NCBI GenBank assembly: GCA_022508365.1
Contig: JAFLVH010000001.1
Span: 1-64,000 of the forward strand
Reading direction: 5' to 3'
Length of the DNA: 64,000 nucleotides
From: Clostridiales bacterium
GTDB lineage: Bacteria; Bacillota; Clostridia; Christensenellales; Pumilibacteraceae
Part shown: piece after piece, positions 50,053-61,302 of the stretch
How positions within the stretch are numbered: position 1 is the first letter of the stretch
Layout: each line of letters starts with the position of its first letter
The notes under the pieces: generated by a model
The model's database searches: none
What the model was told of the DNA's origin: nothing
The model's input: only the letters and a program-made list of their open reading frames with translations
Position numbers and translations under genes: made by a program

Positions 50053-53000
50053 TTAGGGACGGACGTAACCCCAGACTACTTTTGCGCCGCAGACGACGTC
50101 GGGCTCGATCACGTAATCCATGTCATCCTCGCCTTCTTCAACGTCTTCATTGGGCACTTCGACGGTCTTGGAATTCCAGTTCCAGTACTGCGACCAGCCC
50201 TCGGGAGCGGAGGCATGCGTCTCTACGTAGATGGTCTGTGCGGAGGTCCAACCCTCAAACACATACTCGCCCATCTCTTCCACAGCCTCGGGTATGATAA
50301 TCTGAGTGAGCGCGGTGCAGCCGGCAAACGCAAAGTCGCCTATCCCTGTGACCGAAGCCGGAATGTTCAGCGTCCTCAAGTTGGTGCAGCCGTAGAACGC
50401 GTACTCCGAAATGTATGTCACCGTGTCGGGAAGCGTCAGCTCGGTAAGCGCGGTGCAACCGTAGAAAGAGTACGGAGAAATTCCGCCCAAGCCTTGCGTA
50501 GGCAGCGTAACCGAAGTAAGCGCGGTGCAGTTTTCAAATATGTGCCAGCCAAAGTTGGAGATGCTTTCGCCGTATACAACGGTTTTCAGGTCCTTGCAGT
50601 CCGCAAATACATAACTGTACATTCTGACGCCGCTCGGTATAGTTACGCTGGTCAAGCCGGTGCCTTGGAAGGAATTAGAATCGATAAAGTCCATATTCTC
50701 AGGCAAGGTTATCGACTTAAGGCTTATGCAATCCTGGAACGCACTGACGTACAGACCCTGCAAAGTATAAGGCAACTCCACGTCCGCAAGCTTTTCACAG
50801 CCGTAGAAGCCTCTAAGATAGGGCCAAAGCGTATTAGGTTCCACAACAAGCTTGGTGAGATTCTTGTTAAAGGCGAATGCGCCGGCGCCAATACCCGCTA
50901 TATTGCCGGGCAGAGTGAGCTCCTCGAATCCGCAATTGTAGAACGAAGTATCGCCGAGACGTACATCCACCTCCGTGGGGAACTCCACTTCTTTTAGGCT
51001 TGTGCAGTTGCCGAACACGAAGTCCGCGCGCGAAAGATCGCCTGAGAAGCCGGCGCCGAACCACATAGCATTGCCGAGTTTGACCGACTTAAGCGCCGTG
51101 CAATTGTAGAACATATACTCGGGCATTGAGGAGTTGATTGTGTAATACCATTTATTATCGGATGTATTTAAATAATATCTGCGGACGTGTATATTAGAGA
51201 GATCTAAGGAAGTCAGCGATGTACAATCGGCAAACACGCCTCTTGCCTCGCCTTCTGTGCCTGTTCCGATTGCAAAGCCGAGCGGATCCGCACTCTCTTC
51301 AAATTCTATGCTGCCCAGAGACGAACAACCGGCAAATACTGCGTTTCTTATAACGGATATCCCTGCCGGAATGTAAAGCGATTGAAGGCTTACGCAATCC
51401 ATAAAGGCATATGCATAAACATACTTTAGAGTGCCCGAAGTAGGGAACTGAACGCTTTGGAGATCCTTACAATCTCTGAATGCCGATTCGTATATATACA
51501 CAAGGCTTGACGGAAGCTTTATGTTAACCAATCCGCTTCCCTGGAATGCGTTAGCCAAAATGTTGTCGACACCGTTAGGCAAGTCGATTGATTTAAGCGA
51601 CGAGCAGCCGTAGAACGCGTATGCATTAACCCTTGTGATATTGGAAGGGAATTTTACGCTTTCAAGCGCCGAACAGCCGTAGAACAGATATCCGCTTATA
51701 TATGCGTAACCGGATGTTGCAGATGTTGCGCTGTTATAGAACGCGCTGCGTGTGGAAAAGTCAACGGACTTAAGCGACGTGCAGTTGAAGAAAGCGCCGT
51801 AGTTGCCTATCGTTGTAGCGCTCGATCCGTTTGCTATGCCTATTTTCTTATTGGAGGCTTCTACCACAACGGTTTCAAGATCGCTGCATTCGGCAAATGC
51901 CGCATTGTTGATGCTCTCTATATTTGCACCGAGAGTGAAGCTTTTAAGTCCGGTATTGAAGAACGATCCCGTTCCTATAAGTATCGTACCGGCAGGCAAC
52001 TTGACGGACGTAAGAGCGATACAATCGGCAAATATATAGTTGTTTAATTTATTTAAATATGTGCTTGTTGTATATGACGTACTGTTGATAACAGACGTTC
52101 TTGTCGAAAGGTCTATAGATTTAAGTGATGCGCAATCGCCAAACACGCCGCGGGAAGTTGCAGAAAGAGAGGGATTGTAGCTTGAAGACCCTGTGCCTGC
52201 GCCAAAGCCAATGCCTGCGTTTGCACCGTTATCCGATTCAAAGGTAACACTCTCAAGCAATAAGCACCCTGCAAATGCCGCGGAATTGATTACCGTAACG
52301 CTGCCCGGTATTGTCACCCTTTCCAGCAACTTGCAATCCATAAAGGCATAGGTGCCAATGGTGGTAAGCGTACTCGGCAACGTGACCTTGGTAACACCTG
52401 AATCCCTAAAGGCGGAAGAGCAAATCTCTACCAAACTATCCGACATAGGCGCCTCATCAAGATACAAGCAGTTGGCAAAAGCATAGGTTCGTATAGTTAA
52501 AAGCGTATCGGGCAATTTGCATGAAACGAGGTTTGTGCAGCCGTAAAAAGTATAGTCGCCGAGGCAGTTGATGTAAGTTGCCGATGTTGTTGATGTGGAC
52601 GCATTAAGGGGACGCTTGGATAAGTCAATGGTGCTAAGCAAAGTGCAGTCTCCAAACGCGCCGCGGTTTGTATTAGTTGATCCACTGCCGTATACAATAG
52701 TCAACACTTCGGAGCTTTCCGCAAATGTAACGTTGCCCAGGCTGGAGCAACCGGCAAACGCCGCCTTTTGAATTACTTTAATGTTGACAGGGATATTGAT
52801 GCTTGTAAGCGCGATGCAGTCCATGAACGCAGCGATGCCTATAGTCTCTAACGTGTTGGGGAATACGACTCCGTTAAGCTTGGAGCAGCCCGAAAACGCG
52901 CTCTGCCCTATCAGCTCAAGACCGCTGTTAAATGTAACGGACTCCAAACCGGTACAATTAATAAACACGTTGGTCGCAGTTGTCGCACTCGAACCGATCG

Positions 53001-56000
53001 ACGTGATATTTCCGGGGATATTGACGGACAAAAGATTTTCGCAATAAGCGAACGCATAGTTACTAATCGTTTCCAGACCGGAACCAAACGTCACACCTGT
53101 TATTCCCGAGTTTGCAAATGCATATGTGCTAAGCACAGTTAAGCTATCCGGCAACTTAACGTCGCCAAGCGCCGTGCAGTATGAAAACGCGTATGTGCCG
53201 ATGGATTCAAGCTCGTCGTTAAGCTCTATATCGTCAAGCGCCGTGCATTTATAGAAAGCGTAAGATCCCAGATCTTTAAACCCATCATTTAACGACACGC
53301 TTCTCAGAGCCTCGCATTCGCTAAAGGCGTAGGAGCCTACAGTTTCAAGCTCGTCGTTAAACGTTATCTCTTGAAGCGTTTCATTTTGATAGAAGGCATA
53401 ATCTCCTATTGCGGTTATTCCGGCGGGCACGGTGTAGGCGGTATCGCTTCCGACATAGCGGATAAGCGTTTTGCCGTCGCGGCTGAGTAGAGCCTTGCCG
53501 TCTCCGCTCAATGTGTAAGCTCCGCTCGCCCCGTTGATGGTAAACGATTTGATTTTGCAGCCCAAGAATGCCTGCGGATCAATGGACGATATCGTCGAGG
53601 AAAGCGTTACGGTATTAAGACCGCTGTTTGCAAACGCGTTGCTGCCTATTGTGGTAAGTCCCGACGGGAAAACTATGGAATTAAGCGACGTGCAGTTTTG
53701 GAAGGCAAAGTTGCCTATCGTTGCCAATGACGTGCCCGTTCCCGCAAAGGTGACGGTATCCAGCAGCTTGCAATTGGTAAAGGTATACGTGCCGGTTGTG
53801 GTGGCGCCGTCCGTGGGAAGGGTGACCGACCGCAACGCCGAACCGTAAAAAGCGTATGAGCCGAGATTAGTCAGTGAGCTCGGAATGGTCACGCTCGTTA
53901 AGCCGGAATTATAAAACACCGAGTTAGTGGTGGATGAGCAAGATAAGGTTGTAAATCCGGTCAAGTCAATGCTCGTCAAGCTCGTGCAACCGTAGAACGT
54001 TCCGTAGCTGATGGTAACAAGCTTGCGGTCTCCCTCGCCGCTGTTGTCAAATGTAACATTGCTTAAGGAAGTGGCGCCGTAGAATGAGTAGTTGCTTATT
54101 GACGTAAACGATTTTGTGGGTATGGTGACGCTGGTGAGAGCAGTGTCGTATCTGAATAGATACGTTCCAAGCGAAGTGACAGTGTTCGGTATGTCAAACG
54201 AGCTTATGGCAGTGCTTTCAAAAGCGTAGTTGCCAAGCGTTGTAAGACTGCTGTTGCCGCTGCCGGTAAACGCAAAGCCGTGTGCCGAGGCGCCTGCGCA
54301 TTTTTCATCTGTGCAGGTTTCCGGGTTGTGGCTGCCGAGGTTAGAGCATTGATAAAAAGCGTATGTCCCGATTGACGTCACGGTCTTTGCAATCTCCACC
54401 TTTTTAAGCCCCGTAAGCTGATAGCACAGATAACCCTTTATAGACCCGCTGCCGGTGATAGTGAGCGTGGTAAGGTTCGGGCAAAGGTAGAACATATGGT
54501 AAGGCAGTTCACCGTTGGACGCAATACTCGCGGTTTTCAGGTTAGGGCAATTGTAGAATGTGCCGTATTTGCCGTATGTACCGGGAGTTGTCGTAGTGTG
54601 CGTGGTGATGGCCAGCTTTGTCGTGCTGTTCAGCTTTATCTCCGCCGACTCAAGGTTTTGGCAGTTGGCAAATGCAGCCGCGCCGAGCGAGGTCAAAGAC
54701 GAAGGCAGAACAACCCTGGTTATTCCGCTACCGTCAAAGGCGTTTGCCGCGATAGTGGTAAGCTGATTACCGAACGTCACTTCGGTAAACAAGCTGCCGG
54801 TAAATGCGTTTGTCGCAATTGTCTTGACTGAGTCGGGAAGCGCAAGAGTACCGCCGCCGGCATTGGTAAACACATTGGCGTTTATCTGCTGAATTGCAGC
54901 ATTTTTGTTTATTGTCAAGTGGCTGAGCGATGAGCAGTTGGTAAAGGCATACTGACCGAGACCGACCGTCCTAAGCGGAAGGTTTACGGTTTCTAGCCTC
55001 TCGCAGTTTTGGAACACGCCTTTTGCGTCACCCGAGCTGCCTACATTAAGGCTGGTATTCTTGGTAGTGGCATTATCTTCTTCAAAGTTTACCGTGGTAA
55101 GGCTCAAGCTACCGTAAAATGCGCCTTCGCCTATCTTTGTCACCGTGTTGGGAATGGTGATACTCTGAAGATACTTACTGCCCTCAAACGCGCCGGCGTT
55201 GATTTCGGTTACGCCGCTGGAAATCGTGTAGCTAACGTCCCTCTTATTTGCGGGATAAAAGAGCAATACCGATTTGTCCGCAGTGTAAATTACGCTGTCC
55301 TCGATGACTATCTTGCTGTTGCCGCTGATTCTGATGTCGGTAATGGTATCGCAGCCTGCAAATATATCGGGATCGAGCGTCGCAAGATTGGAGGGCAACG
55401 TTACGGTTGTCACTCTGCTACCGCTAAACAGAGAGGCGCCGAGTGTGGTAGCGGAATCCGGAATTACAATTTCCGTAAACACGTTTTCGGAGAAGGCATA
55501 GCTTCCGATGGATTGAAGCTGCGATCCTTCGGCAAACTCAAATTTGGCTGTGCGAACATTGCCGGCAAATGCGCCGACGCCTATTGTCTGCGTAGCGGCG
55601 GGGATCATTACCTCGCGCATGCCGGTGCAGTTGGAAAAAGCGTAATTGCCTATTCTCGTGAGCTTGCTGTCTTCCGGAATGGTCACGGTGAGCAGCATCG
55701 AGCAGTTGTAAAAAGCGTAGTCGCCTACTTCCGTAAGTCTTGCGGGGAGAGTAATAGCCGTTATGCCGATAAACTGATGGAACGCGCCTGTTGTACTTGT
55801 TCCGTTGTTAATGACCAAGGCGACTTCGGCTGTTCCTTCCGGAGTTTCCTGGAACGAGAAGGACGTTATGTTCCAAGCCTTGAAGAAAGCCCTTGCATTA
55901 ATGCTGGTTACGTCGTACGGTATGACAACGGCCTTTGTCCTGGAAATCGGGCAATATACCGCTTCGTTTATGCCTTTTTCCGCGTCCTTGTAGTAGAGAA

Positions 56001-59000
56001 TTCCGTCGTCGGAGTAGTATTTACCGCCCGCCTCGACAGTAATGACGCTGAACACAGAACAGCTCAACAGAGCGTCGGTACCGAACACGTCGTAATAGTC
56101 GGAAATGTCGTTGCCGGCATCATCAAGTGTAACAATATGCGTTAGACCTTTAGGAAGCTCCAATGTCGTAAGTTTCGAGCAGCCGCTGAACACGCTCGGA
56201 CCTATTGTCACCGGATTTTCGTTGCCGGCGGCAAATGTGACCTTCTGCAACGAGGAGCAAGACTGAAAAGCGTTTTTCTCTATCGCATAGATAGAAATCG
56301 AACCGTTAGCGCTAGTCGTATTTTTAACGGAATTGGGGATGGTGATGCTTGTCAAAGCGCGGCAGTTATAGAACGTATATGCCGGGATATATTTTATACG
56401 CGCAGGCAGATTAATGGAATTAAGCGATGTGCAGCCCGAAAAAATACCGGTAGTCGATGAAGGGTTGCCTCCGTTGACAGCCGCAATCATTTCCAATATA
56501 TTATCGAGATTGCCGTCTTCAAACGTTACCTTTTGAAGCGCCGAGCAGCCGTAAAACGCCTTTGCGCCTATGGTGTCTACTGTGTTGAGAATTTCAATTT
56601 CCATAAGAGAGCTACAGCTTGCAAACATACCGCTGGCAATTGCGGTCAAGCGCTCGGGTAAAGTTACCGTTTTAAGCGCCGAGCAGCTATAAAATGTTTC
56701 TGCATAGTGTGTGGAAGCGCTCTCAAGCAAAACCAGTGAATTTGCGTATTGTACGCCGCCATTGGGCGCTGAACCCTCTTCGTCCCCGTCAACGGATGTG
56801 GGGGCGTTTTCAAATGTAACGGTGACAAGCTTGGACAAATAAAACGCTCTGTAGCCTATTTCATCGACGGTTGCGGGAATTGTAATCGATGCAAATGCGT
56901 TGTTATAAAACGCCAACTCGCCGATGGATGTGACGTAATTGGGCATCGTAAACTTTTTGAGCTGGTTGCAGTTATAGAATGCTCTGTAGGAAATGACTTT
57001 AATACGGTCTGTCATCCGCACTTCTTCAAGCCCGGTGCAGCCCTCAAACACGCTGTTGCCGAGCGTTAAGTTCGCGCCCGATCCTGCCTCAAATATTACC
57101 GTCTTAAGCCCGGTGCAACCCATAAACGCCTCGTCACCGATGGACGTGACGTTGATGCCTATTGTTATGCTCTCTATAGTGGTGTTGCTCTTAAACAGTC
57201 TGGCGCCCAAAGATTGAACTTGATCGGGCAACTTAAAGTTTCCTGTTTTTCCAAGCGGATAAAAGAGCATTTCTTCAAAGCCCTTGGAAAAAAGAACGCC
57301 TTCCCATGTCTCGTAATATTCGTTGTCCTTATCGACGTTTATCGTCGTAAGCTTGATGCAGCCGGCAAAGACGCCCTCGCCAATGTTTGTCACATGCTTG
57401 GGTATGTCTATCTCGGTCAATACCGTGCAGCCGTTAAATGCCGAATTCTCTAACGATAATTCTCCGTCGCTTTCGGCAAAGTTTACGTTAGCAAGCTTGG
57501 TGCAGCCGTTAAAAGCAAACTCGTCGATTTTAGTTACGTTCGAGGGAATGTTTATCGTATCAATCTTGGTGCATTTGCTAAACGCATATTGCCCGATTTC
57601 GGTAACGGTATTAGGCAACGTAATCGCTTCCACAGCCGTGCAGCTCTCAAACGCATGCCCGCCTATAGTGGTGAGTTTGCTGCCGGTAAAGTCCAATGTG
57701 GCAAGCTTGGTGCAGCCCTCAAACGCATATTCGCCTATCGTCAAGCTGCCGAGCGCAATGTCAAACTTGATAGATGCAAGCTGCGTGCACTTGTTGAATG
57801 CATAGGCTTTTATCTCGTTTATTGTTTGCGAAAATCTGACAGAGGTTATTTTTGTGTTGCTTGCAAATGCCCTTTCGCCGATTTTATTGATGCTTCTCGG
57901 CAAAGTCAGCTCGCCGGAAACTTTGTTGGTCGGGCAATACAAAAGCGTTTCGCCGCGTGCGTCGCACAAAAAGCCTTCGACGCCTTTGTAATCAGTGCTT
58001 GCGGGCTCTATGTCGATTTCTTCAAACACATTACAGGCGTTGAAAATCGCGGGGTTAAAATCGGAAATCCTCGCAGGCAAAACAACTCTTTTCAGCTTTG
58101 TACAGTTAGAAATCGCCGCCTCAAAAATGACAAGGGGCTGAACGCCGCTTTCTTCCGTTACGTTGCCCGCAAATTCAAAAACTATTTCGCTCGCAGAGCT
58201 GTAGTAAAACGCAGTGCGTTCGATCGTGACAACAGTCGCAGGGATAGTAATTCTGTCTGCCTGCGCGTACTGCAAGCATTTTAAAGGTAAAGCCGTCACC
58301 CCGGTAGGAATGGCGTAGTCACCCTTTTTTGCGCGAGGGTAAAGCAAAAGCTCTTTTGTTCTTACCTCGCCGAAATCGTTTAATGTCGCTTTATAAAGAA
58401 CTCCCTCATGCGTGCTGTACTCGGGCGCCCTTACACCTTCTACTTCGTAGATCTCAAACTCTTCTATATTGTTGCTGCCGTTAAATGCGTTGTTATCTAT
58501 ATACTTGATCGAGTTTGGGATTCTGACCTTTACCAACATGCTGCTGTTGGTAAACGACGTGCTGCCTATTTCCGTTACGTTGATTGGACGGGCATCGGTA
58601 GGAGCCTGGTACGTCACAGGTATCAAAAGATTTGCGGGAGCATGCGAGGGAAAGTACGTCGTGTTCTTGGCAATTCTGTATGTGCCGTTAGAAAGCTTTT
58701 CAAAGGCGAATATGGACGCCCAGCCGGCATAAACGGTCATGCCGCGCGTTATATTCCAGCCCGTCAAGCTGTTGCCGGTCTCGTCGGTGTATTGAATTTC
58801 CAGTCCGTACCTGTCGCTGAACCAGCCGATAAAAACCAGCGAGGCATCGGACGGAGTTGCAATCGGCCAAGTGTAGTGCTCACGGTATGTCGCACTTCCG
58901 ACCTCTCCGCCGACAACGCCGCCGTTATAGTCAAACGTTATCTCATAGGTTTCGGGAGTCCAGTAGGCGTAAAGCACCGTGTCGCCAACACCCATAAAGT

Positions 59001-61272
59001 ATTCGTCGTCGTACAACGCGCCCAAGCCCTCGGGGCCTGCAGGCGTGGTGTACCAGCCGGCAAAATTATATCCGTTCTTTTCAATGTCGTCTCTGCCGGG
59101 CAAATACAGTCTGTCGCCTACGGCGTAGTACTGCGCGGATGCGCTGCCGCCCTGCGCAACCTCTCCGCCGCGAAGATCGAATTCGATTGCGTGCGCCACA
59201 ACGGTAATCGTAGCAAACGCGGACGCATTGCCTTCCTCGTCGACAAAGTTGACGCTTATCGTGTTGACTCCGTTTTGCGTAAGCCTGATGCTCGCCTTGT
59301 TGATGCCGTCGGTGACTTGAACAGCCGCGCCGTTGTTGACTTTTACATTGTAATAGTCAACGCCGATTACATGGCGCCAGGCAACAACGCCGGCATTGTA
59401 GGTAAGAGCGCTGTACATAGCATAGTAACGCGCGTCTACGGGGTCGCTCCACAGCGACGATTTTACCGCACCGCTGCCTACGGACATTACTTTAATCTGG
59501 TAATCCGCCGCTTGAGTCCAAGTGGTGTTGTCGGCGTCGCCCAGGTCAAACGACGTGGTGGAGGAGGTGTAGGTTGCATTGCCTATGCTTATGCTGTAGG
59601 ACGATGCGTTGTCATCACCCACCCATGTGAGCGTATTGCCGACAATGCGTATATCGGAGGGCGCCGCAAGCGTAGTCTTTTTAACGGTAAGCTTTGCGGG
59701 CGCGGGAGAAATGTAGCCCTTGGTATAAGGCGCTACTTCTACCGTGATATCGCCGGAACAAGCTTCGTAATCCTTTAAGGAGAAGGCGGTCTTATTGCCG
59801 ACGTTTATGTCTACGTTGTGATTGTGTGCGCTGTTGTCGCAGGAAAGTGATACGATGTAGCCTGCCGCGTTCGCGACGCCGTTCCAGGTCAGTTCCTCTT
59901 TTGCCGCGTCGTAGCGCAAGCCGGAAACAGCCGCAAGACTGCGCTTGTAGACGTAGGTTTTGGATACGGAATCCGCCTTGCCTGCAGCAGTTGCGGTGAC
60001 GGTAAATTTGATACCTTCGTTTGTCATCTTGCAGTTGACAAAGTTAAAGCTTGTTAAAAGCCCGTTGTCAAATGCAGTGTGCGCATGGTTAACATCGCCG
60101 CACTCCACGGACAGAATGTATTTTTCCGCGCCCTCAACCGCGTTGAATATCAGCGTGGACGGATCGACCACGGTAAACAAGGAAACCCTTGCAAGCGCCT
60201 TGTTGTTGTATTTTCTTATTGCCGTTTCGGAATTGTTGGCTTCGTTACCGCTTGCCGCGATTGCCGTGACGGAAATTGTGTATGCGCCGGCATCCATTTC
60301 GTCAAACGCAATAGCCATCGTTGTGGAACCGCTGTCCTCGTTTTTAACGGTTTCGCCGTTAGGTCCGGTTACGGTAACATGGAAAGTGCGCGCATTGGCA
60401 TTGCTGCCCCAGCTGATTCCGGCGGACGTCACGTCTACTATGGGCATCGCCAGCTTCGTAGACGCGGCATTGCTCTGCCACAACGCGTACACGGTGGTGC
60501 TTTCCGCAAACACGGTGTTTTCCGTCACTCTGTAGGACAGCTCGCCGTCAAACATCACCCACCAGCCTCTGAATGTGTGACCGGTGCGCGTGGGCTCTGC
60601 CAAATCGTAAAGCCTGCCTGCGATGGTGGTCTGACTTTCCATAGTGGGCGCGGTTTCGTAATTCAAATCGAAGTCAACGGTAAATTCGGACTTGCCGAAT
60701 ACGGGCTCCACCCAACGCGCATACAGCGTGGTGTTGCCTGTGACGGTATCCGATTCAAATATAAACGGCTTGGTATATTCTTGGTCCTTATACCATCCGA
60801 TAAACTCCATGTCGCCGTTTTCGGGCGTGGCAGGTCTTGCTATAGTCTTGCCGTTGATTACCTTAACGGGCGCAATAGCAGTACCGGAGCCTACGTTAAA
60901 CGTGACGGTATATGTAATCCTCTTGGTAAAACGAAGCGCCGCATTGTTCTCGCCCATGTTGACGGTGAGAATGTCATCGTTGAGCACGGCAGTATATTGA
61001 ACGTCGCTGAACTTGAACGTAAGATTGCTGCCGGACACGGTGTAGGTACCGGTCTTGGCAGAGTCGGCAATCAAAATCGTCACCGAGGTTACGTTGTTCA
61101 ACGTGATCAAATACTCGCCGTCGTCGGCGTCGTAATAATAAACGCCGGTCTCCGGCCCTTCTGTAGGCTTCTTGGTTGTGGTCTTCTTGCTGCTGCCGCA
61201 CGCTACAAACAAGGCGCCGACAAAAGCCGCCACAAAGACAAGAAGTACGTAGAGTAATTTAGGTCTTTTCAT
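50053..61272 (-). CDS. Giant BspA-like LRR_5 lipoprotein (3739 residues)
   Basis: The protein carries a lipoprotein signal (LFVAC, Cys25) and a Lys/Thr linker. It has four InlB B-repeat (Flg_new) modules with GW...LYA.W endings, two before and two after a run of Fn3-like modules. From about residue 900 to the end it is almost only LRR_5 repeats ('SIGTYAFYQCSNL' type), on the order of a hundred if each is about 23 residues. AGGAGG precedes the ATG. It occupies over 11 kb and is a single open frame without breaks, implying selection for the full length. A long fibre on the cell surface used for adhesion is the natural reading. A shared hairpin lies in its leader. LRR units with long inserts (TTATNV) mark recently duplicated sub-blocks. 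Confidence 0.9.
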   Translation of the reverse strand: MKRPKLLYVLLVFVAAFVGALFVACGSSKKTTTKKPTEGPETGVYYYDADDGEYLITLNNVTSVTILIADSAKTGTYTVSGSNLTFKFSDVQYTAVLNDDILTVNMGENNAALRFTKRITYTVTFNVGSGTAIAPVKVINGKTIARPATPENGDMEFIGWYKDQEYTKPFIFESDTVTGNTTLYARWVEPVFGKSEFTVDFDLNYETAPTMESQTTIAGRLYDLAEPTRTGHTFRGWWVMFDGELSYRVTENTVFAESTTVYALWQSNAASTKLAMPIVDVTSAGISWGSNANARTFHVTVTGPNGETVKNEDSGSTTMAIAFDEMDAGAYTISVTAIAASGNEANNSETAIRKYNNKALARVSLFTVVDPSTLIFNAVEGAEKYILSVECGDVNHAHTAFDNGLLTSFNFVNCKMTNEGIKFTVTATAAGKADSVSKTYVYKRSLAAVSGLRYDAAKEELTWNGVANAAGYIVSLSCDNSAHNHNVDINVGNKTAFSLKDYEACSGDITVEVAPYTKGYISPAPAKLTVKKTTLAAPSDIRIVGNTLTWVGDDNASSYSISIGNATYTSSTTSFDLGDADNTTWTQAADYQIKVMSVGSGAVKSSLWSDPVDARYYAMYSALTYNAGVVAWRHVIGVDYYNVKVNNGAAVQVTDGINKASIRLTQNGVNTISVNFVDEEGNASAFATITVVAHAIEFDLRGGEVAQGGSASAQYYAVGDRLYLPGRDDIEKNGYNFAGWYTTPAGPEGLGALYDDEYFMGVGDTVLYAYWTPETYEITFDYNGGVVGGEVGSATYREHYTWPIATPSDASLVFIGWFSDRYGLEIQYTDETGNSLTGWNITRGMTVYAGWASIFAFEKLSNGTYRIAKNTTYFPSHAPANLLIPVTYQAPTDARPINVTEIGSTSFTNSSMLVKVRIPNSIKYIDNNAFNGSNNIEEFEIYEVEGVRAPEYSTHEGVLYKATLNDFGEVRTKELLLYPRAKKGDYAIPTGVTALPLKCLQYAQADRITIPATVVTIERTAFYYSSASEIVFEFAGNVTEESGVQPLVIFEAAISNCTKLKRVVLPARISDFNPAIFNACNVFEEIDIEPASTDYKGVEGFLCDARGETLLYCPTNKVSGELTLPRSINKIGERAFASNTKITSVRFSQTINEIKAYAFNKCTQLASIKFDIALGSLTIGEYAFEGCTKLATLDFTGSKLTTIGGHAFESCTAVEAITLPNTVTEIGQYAFSKCTKIDTINIPSNVTKIDEFAFNGCTKLANVNFAESDGELSLENSAFNGCTVLTEIDIPKHVTNIGEGVFAGCIKLTTINVDKDNEYYETWEGVLFSKGFEEMLFYPLGKTGNFKLPDQVQSLGARLFKSNTTIESITIGINVTSIGDEAFMGCTGLKTVIFEAGSGANLTLGNSVFEGCTGLEEVRMTDRIKVISYRAFYNCNQLKKFTMPNYVTSIGELAFYNNAFASITIPATVDEIGYRAFYLSKLVTVTFENAPTSVDGDEEGSAPNGGVQYANSLVLLESASTHYAETFYSCSALKTVTLPERLTAIASGMFASCSSLMEIEILNTVDTIGAKAFYGCSALQKVTFEDGNLDNILEMIAAVNGGNPSSTTGIFSGCTSLNSINLPARIKYIPAYTFYNCRALTSITIPNSVKNTTSANGSISIYAIEKNAFQSCSSLQKVTFAAGNENPVTIGPSVFSGCSKLTTLELPKGLTHIVTLDDAGNDISDYYDVFGTDALLSCSVFSVITVEAGGKYYSDDGILYYKDAEKGINEAVYCPISRTKAVVIPYDVTSINARAFFKAWNITSFSFQETPEGTAEVALVINNGTSTTGAFHQFIGITAITLPARLTEVGDYAFYNCSMLLTVTIPEDSKLTRIGNYAFSNCTGMREVMIPAATQTIGVGAFAGNVRTAKFEFAEGSQLQSIGSYAFSENVFTEIVIPDSATTLGASLFSGSRVTTVTLPSNLATLDPDIFAGCDTITDIRISGNSKIVIEDSVIYTADKSVLLFYPANKRDVSYTISSGVTEINAGAFEGSKYLQSITIPNTVTKIGEGAFYGSLSLTTVNFEEDNATTKNTSLNVGSSGDAKGVFQNCERLETVNLPLRTVGLGQYAFTNCSSLSHLTINKNAAIQQINANVFTNAGGGTLALPDSVKTIATNAFTGSLFTEVTFGNQLTTIAANAFDGSGITRVVLPSSLTSLGAAAFANCQNLESAEIKLNSTTKLAITTHTTTTPGTYGKYGTFYNCPNLKTASIASNGELPYHMFYLCPNLTTLTITGSGSIKGYLCYQLTGLKKVEIAKTVTSIGTYAFYQCSNLGSHNPETCTDEKCAGASAHGFAFTGSGNSSLTTLGNYAFESTAISSFDIPNTVTSLGTYLFRYDTALTSVTIPTKSFTSISNYSFYGATSLSNVTFDNSGEGDRKLVTISYGTFYGCTSLTSIDLTGFTTLSCSSTTNSVFYNSGLTSVTIPSSLTNLGSYAFYGSALRSVTLPTDGATTTGTYTFTNCKLLDTVTFAGTGTSLATIGNFAFQNCTSLNSIVFPSGLTTIGSNAFANSGLNTVTLSSTISSIDPQAFLGCKIKSFTINGASGAYTLSGDGKALLSRDGKTLIRYVGSDTAYTVPAGITAIGDYAFYQNETLQEITFNDELETVGSYAFSECEALRSVSLNDGFKDLGSYAFYKCTALDDIELNDELESIGTYAFSYCTALGDVKLPDSLTVLSTYAFANSGITGVTFGSGLETISNYAFAYCENLLSVNIPGNITSIGSSATTATNVFINCTGLESVTFNSGLELIGQSAFSGCSKLNGVVFPNTLETIGIAAFMDCIALTSINIPVNIKVIQKAAFAGCSSLGNVTFAESSEVLTIVYGSGSTNTNRGAFGDCTLLSTIDLSKRPLNASTSTTSATYINCLGDYTFYGCTNLVSCKLPDTLLTIRTYAFANCLYLDEAPMSDSLVEICSSAFRDSGVTKVTLPSTLTTIGTYAFMDCKLLERVTIPGSVTVINSAAFAGCLLLESVTFESDNGANAGIGFGAGTGSSSYNPSLSATSRGVFGDCASLKSIDLSTRTSVINSTSYTTSTYLNKLNNYIFADCIALTSVKLPAGTILIGTGSFFNTGLKSFTLGANIESINNAAFAECSDLETVVVEASNKKIGIANGSSATTIGNYGAFFNCTSLKSVDFSTRSAFYNSATSATSGYAYISGYLFYGCSALESVKFPSNITRVNAYAFYGCSSLKSIDLPNGVDNILANAFQGSGLVNIKLPSSLVYIYESAFRDCKDLQSVQFPTSGTLKYVYAYAFMDCVSLQSLYIPAGISVIRNAVFAGCSSLGSIEFEESADPLGFAIGTGTEGEARGVFADCTSLTSLDLSNIHVRRYYLNTSDNKWYYTINSSMPEYMFYNCTALKSVKLGNAMWFGAGFSGDLSRADFVFGNCTSLKEVEFPTEVDVRLGDTSFYNCGFEELTLPGNIAGIGAGAFAFNKNLTKLVVEPNTLWPYLRGFYGCEKLADVELPYTLQGLYVSAFQDCISLKSITLPENMDFIDSNSFQGTGLTSVTIPSGVRMYSYVFADCKDLKTVVYGESISNFGWHIFENCTALTSVTLPTQGLGGISPYSFYGCTALTELTLPDTVTYISEYAFYGCTNLRTLNIPASVTGIGDFAFAGCTALTQIIIPEAVEEMGEYVFEGWTSAQTIYVETHASAPEGWSQYWNWNSKTVEVPNEDVEEGEDDMDYVIEPDVVCGAKVVWGYVRP

Positions 61273-61302
61273 ATAGGCCTCCTAAAAATTTGCTAAGAAA
61301 AC

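Noticed and set aside
54496-56145. Long plus-strand ORFs opposite the giant LRR gene
   Set aside because: They are shadows of the repeat-rich minus-strand frame, without promoters or ribosome binding sites, as are the similar ORFs opposite the other large genes.
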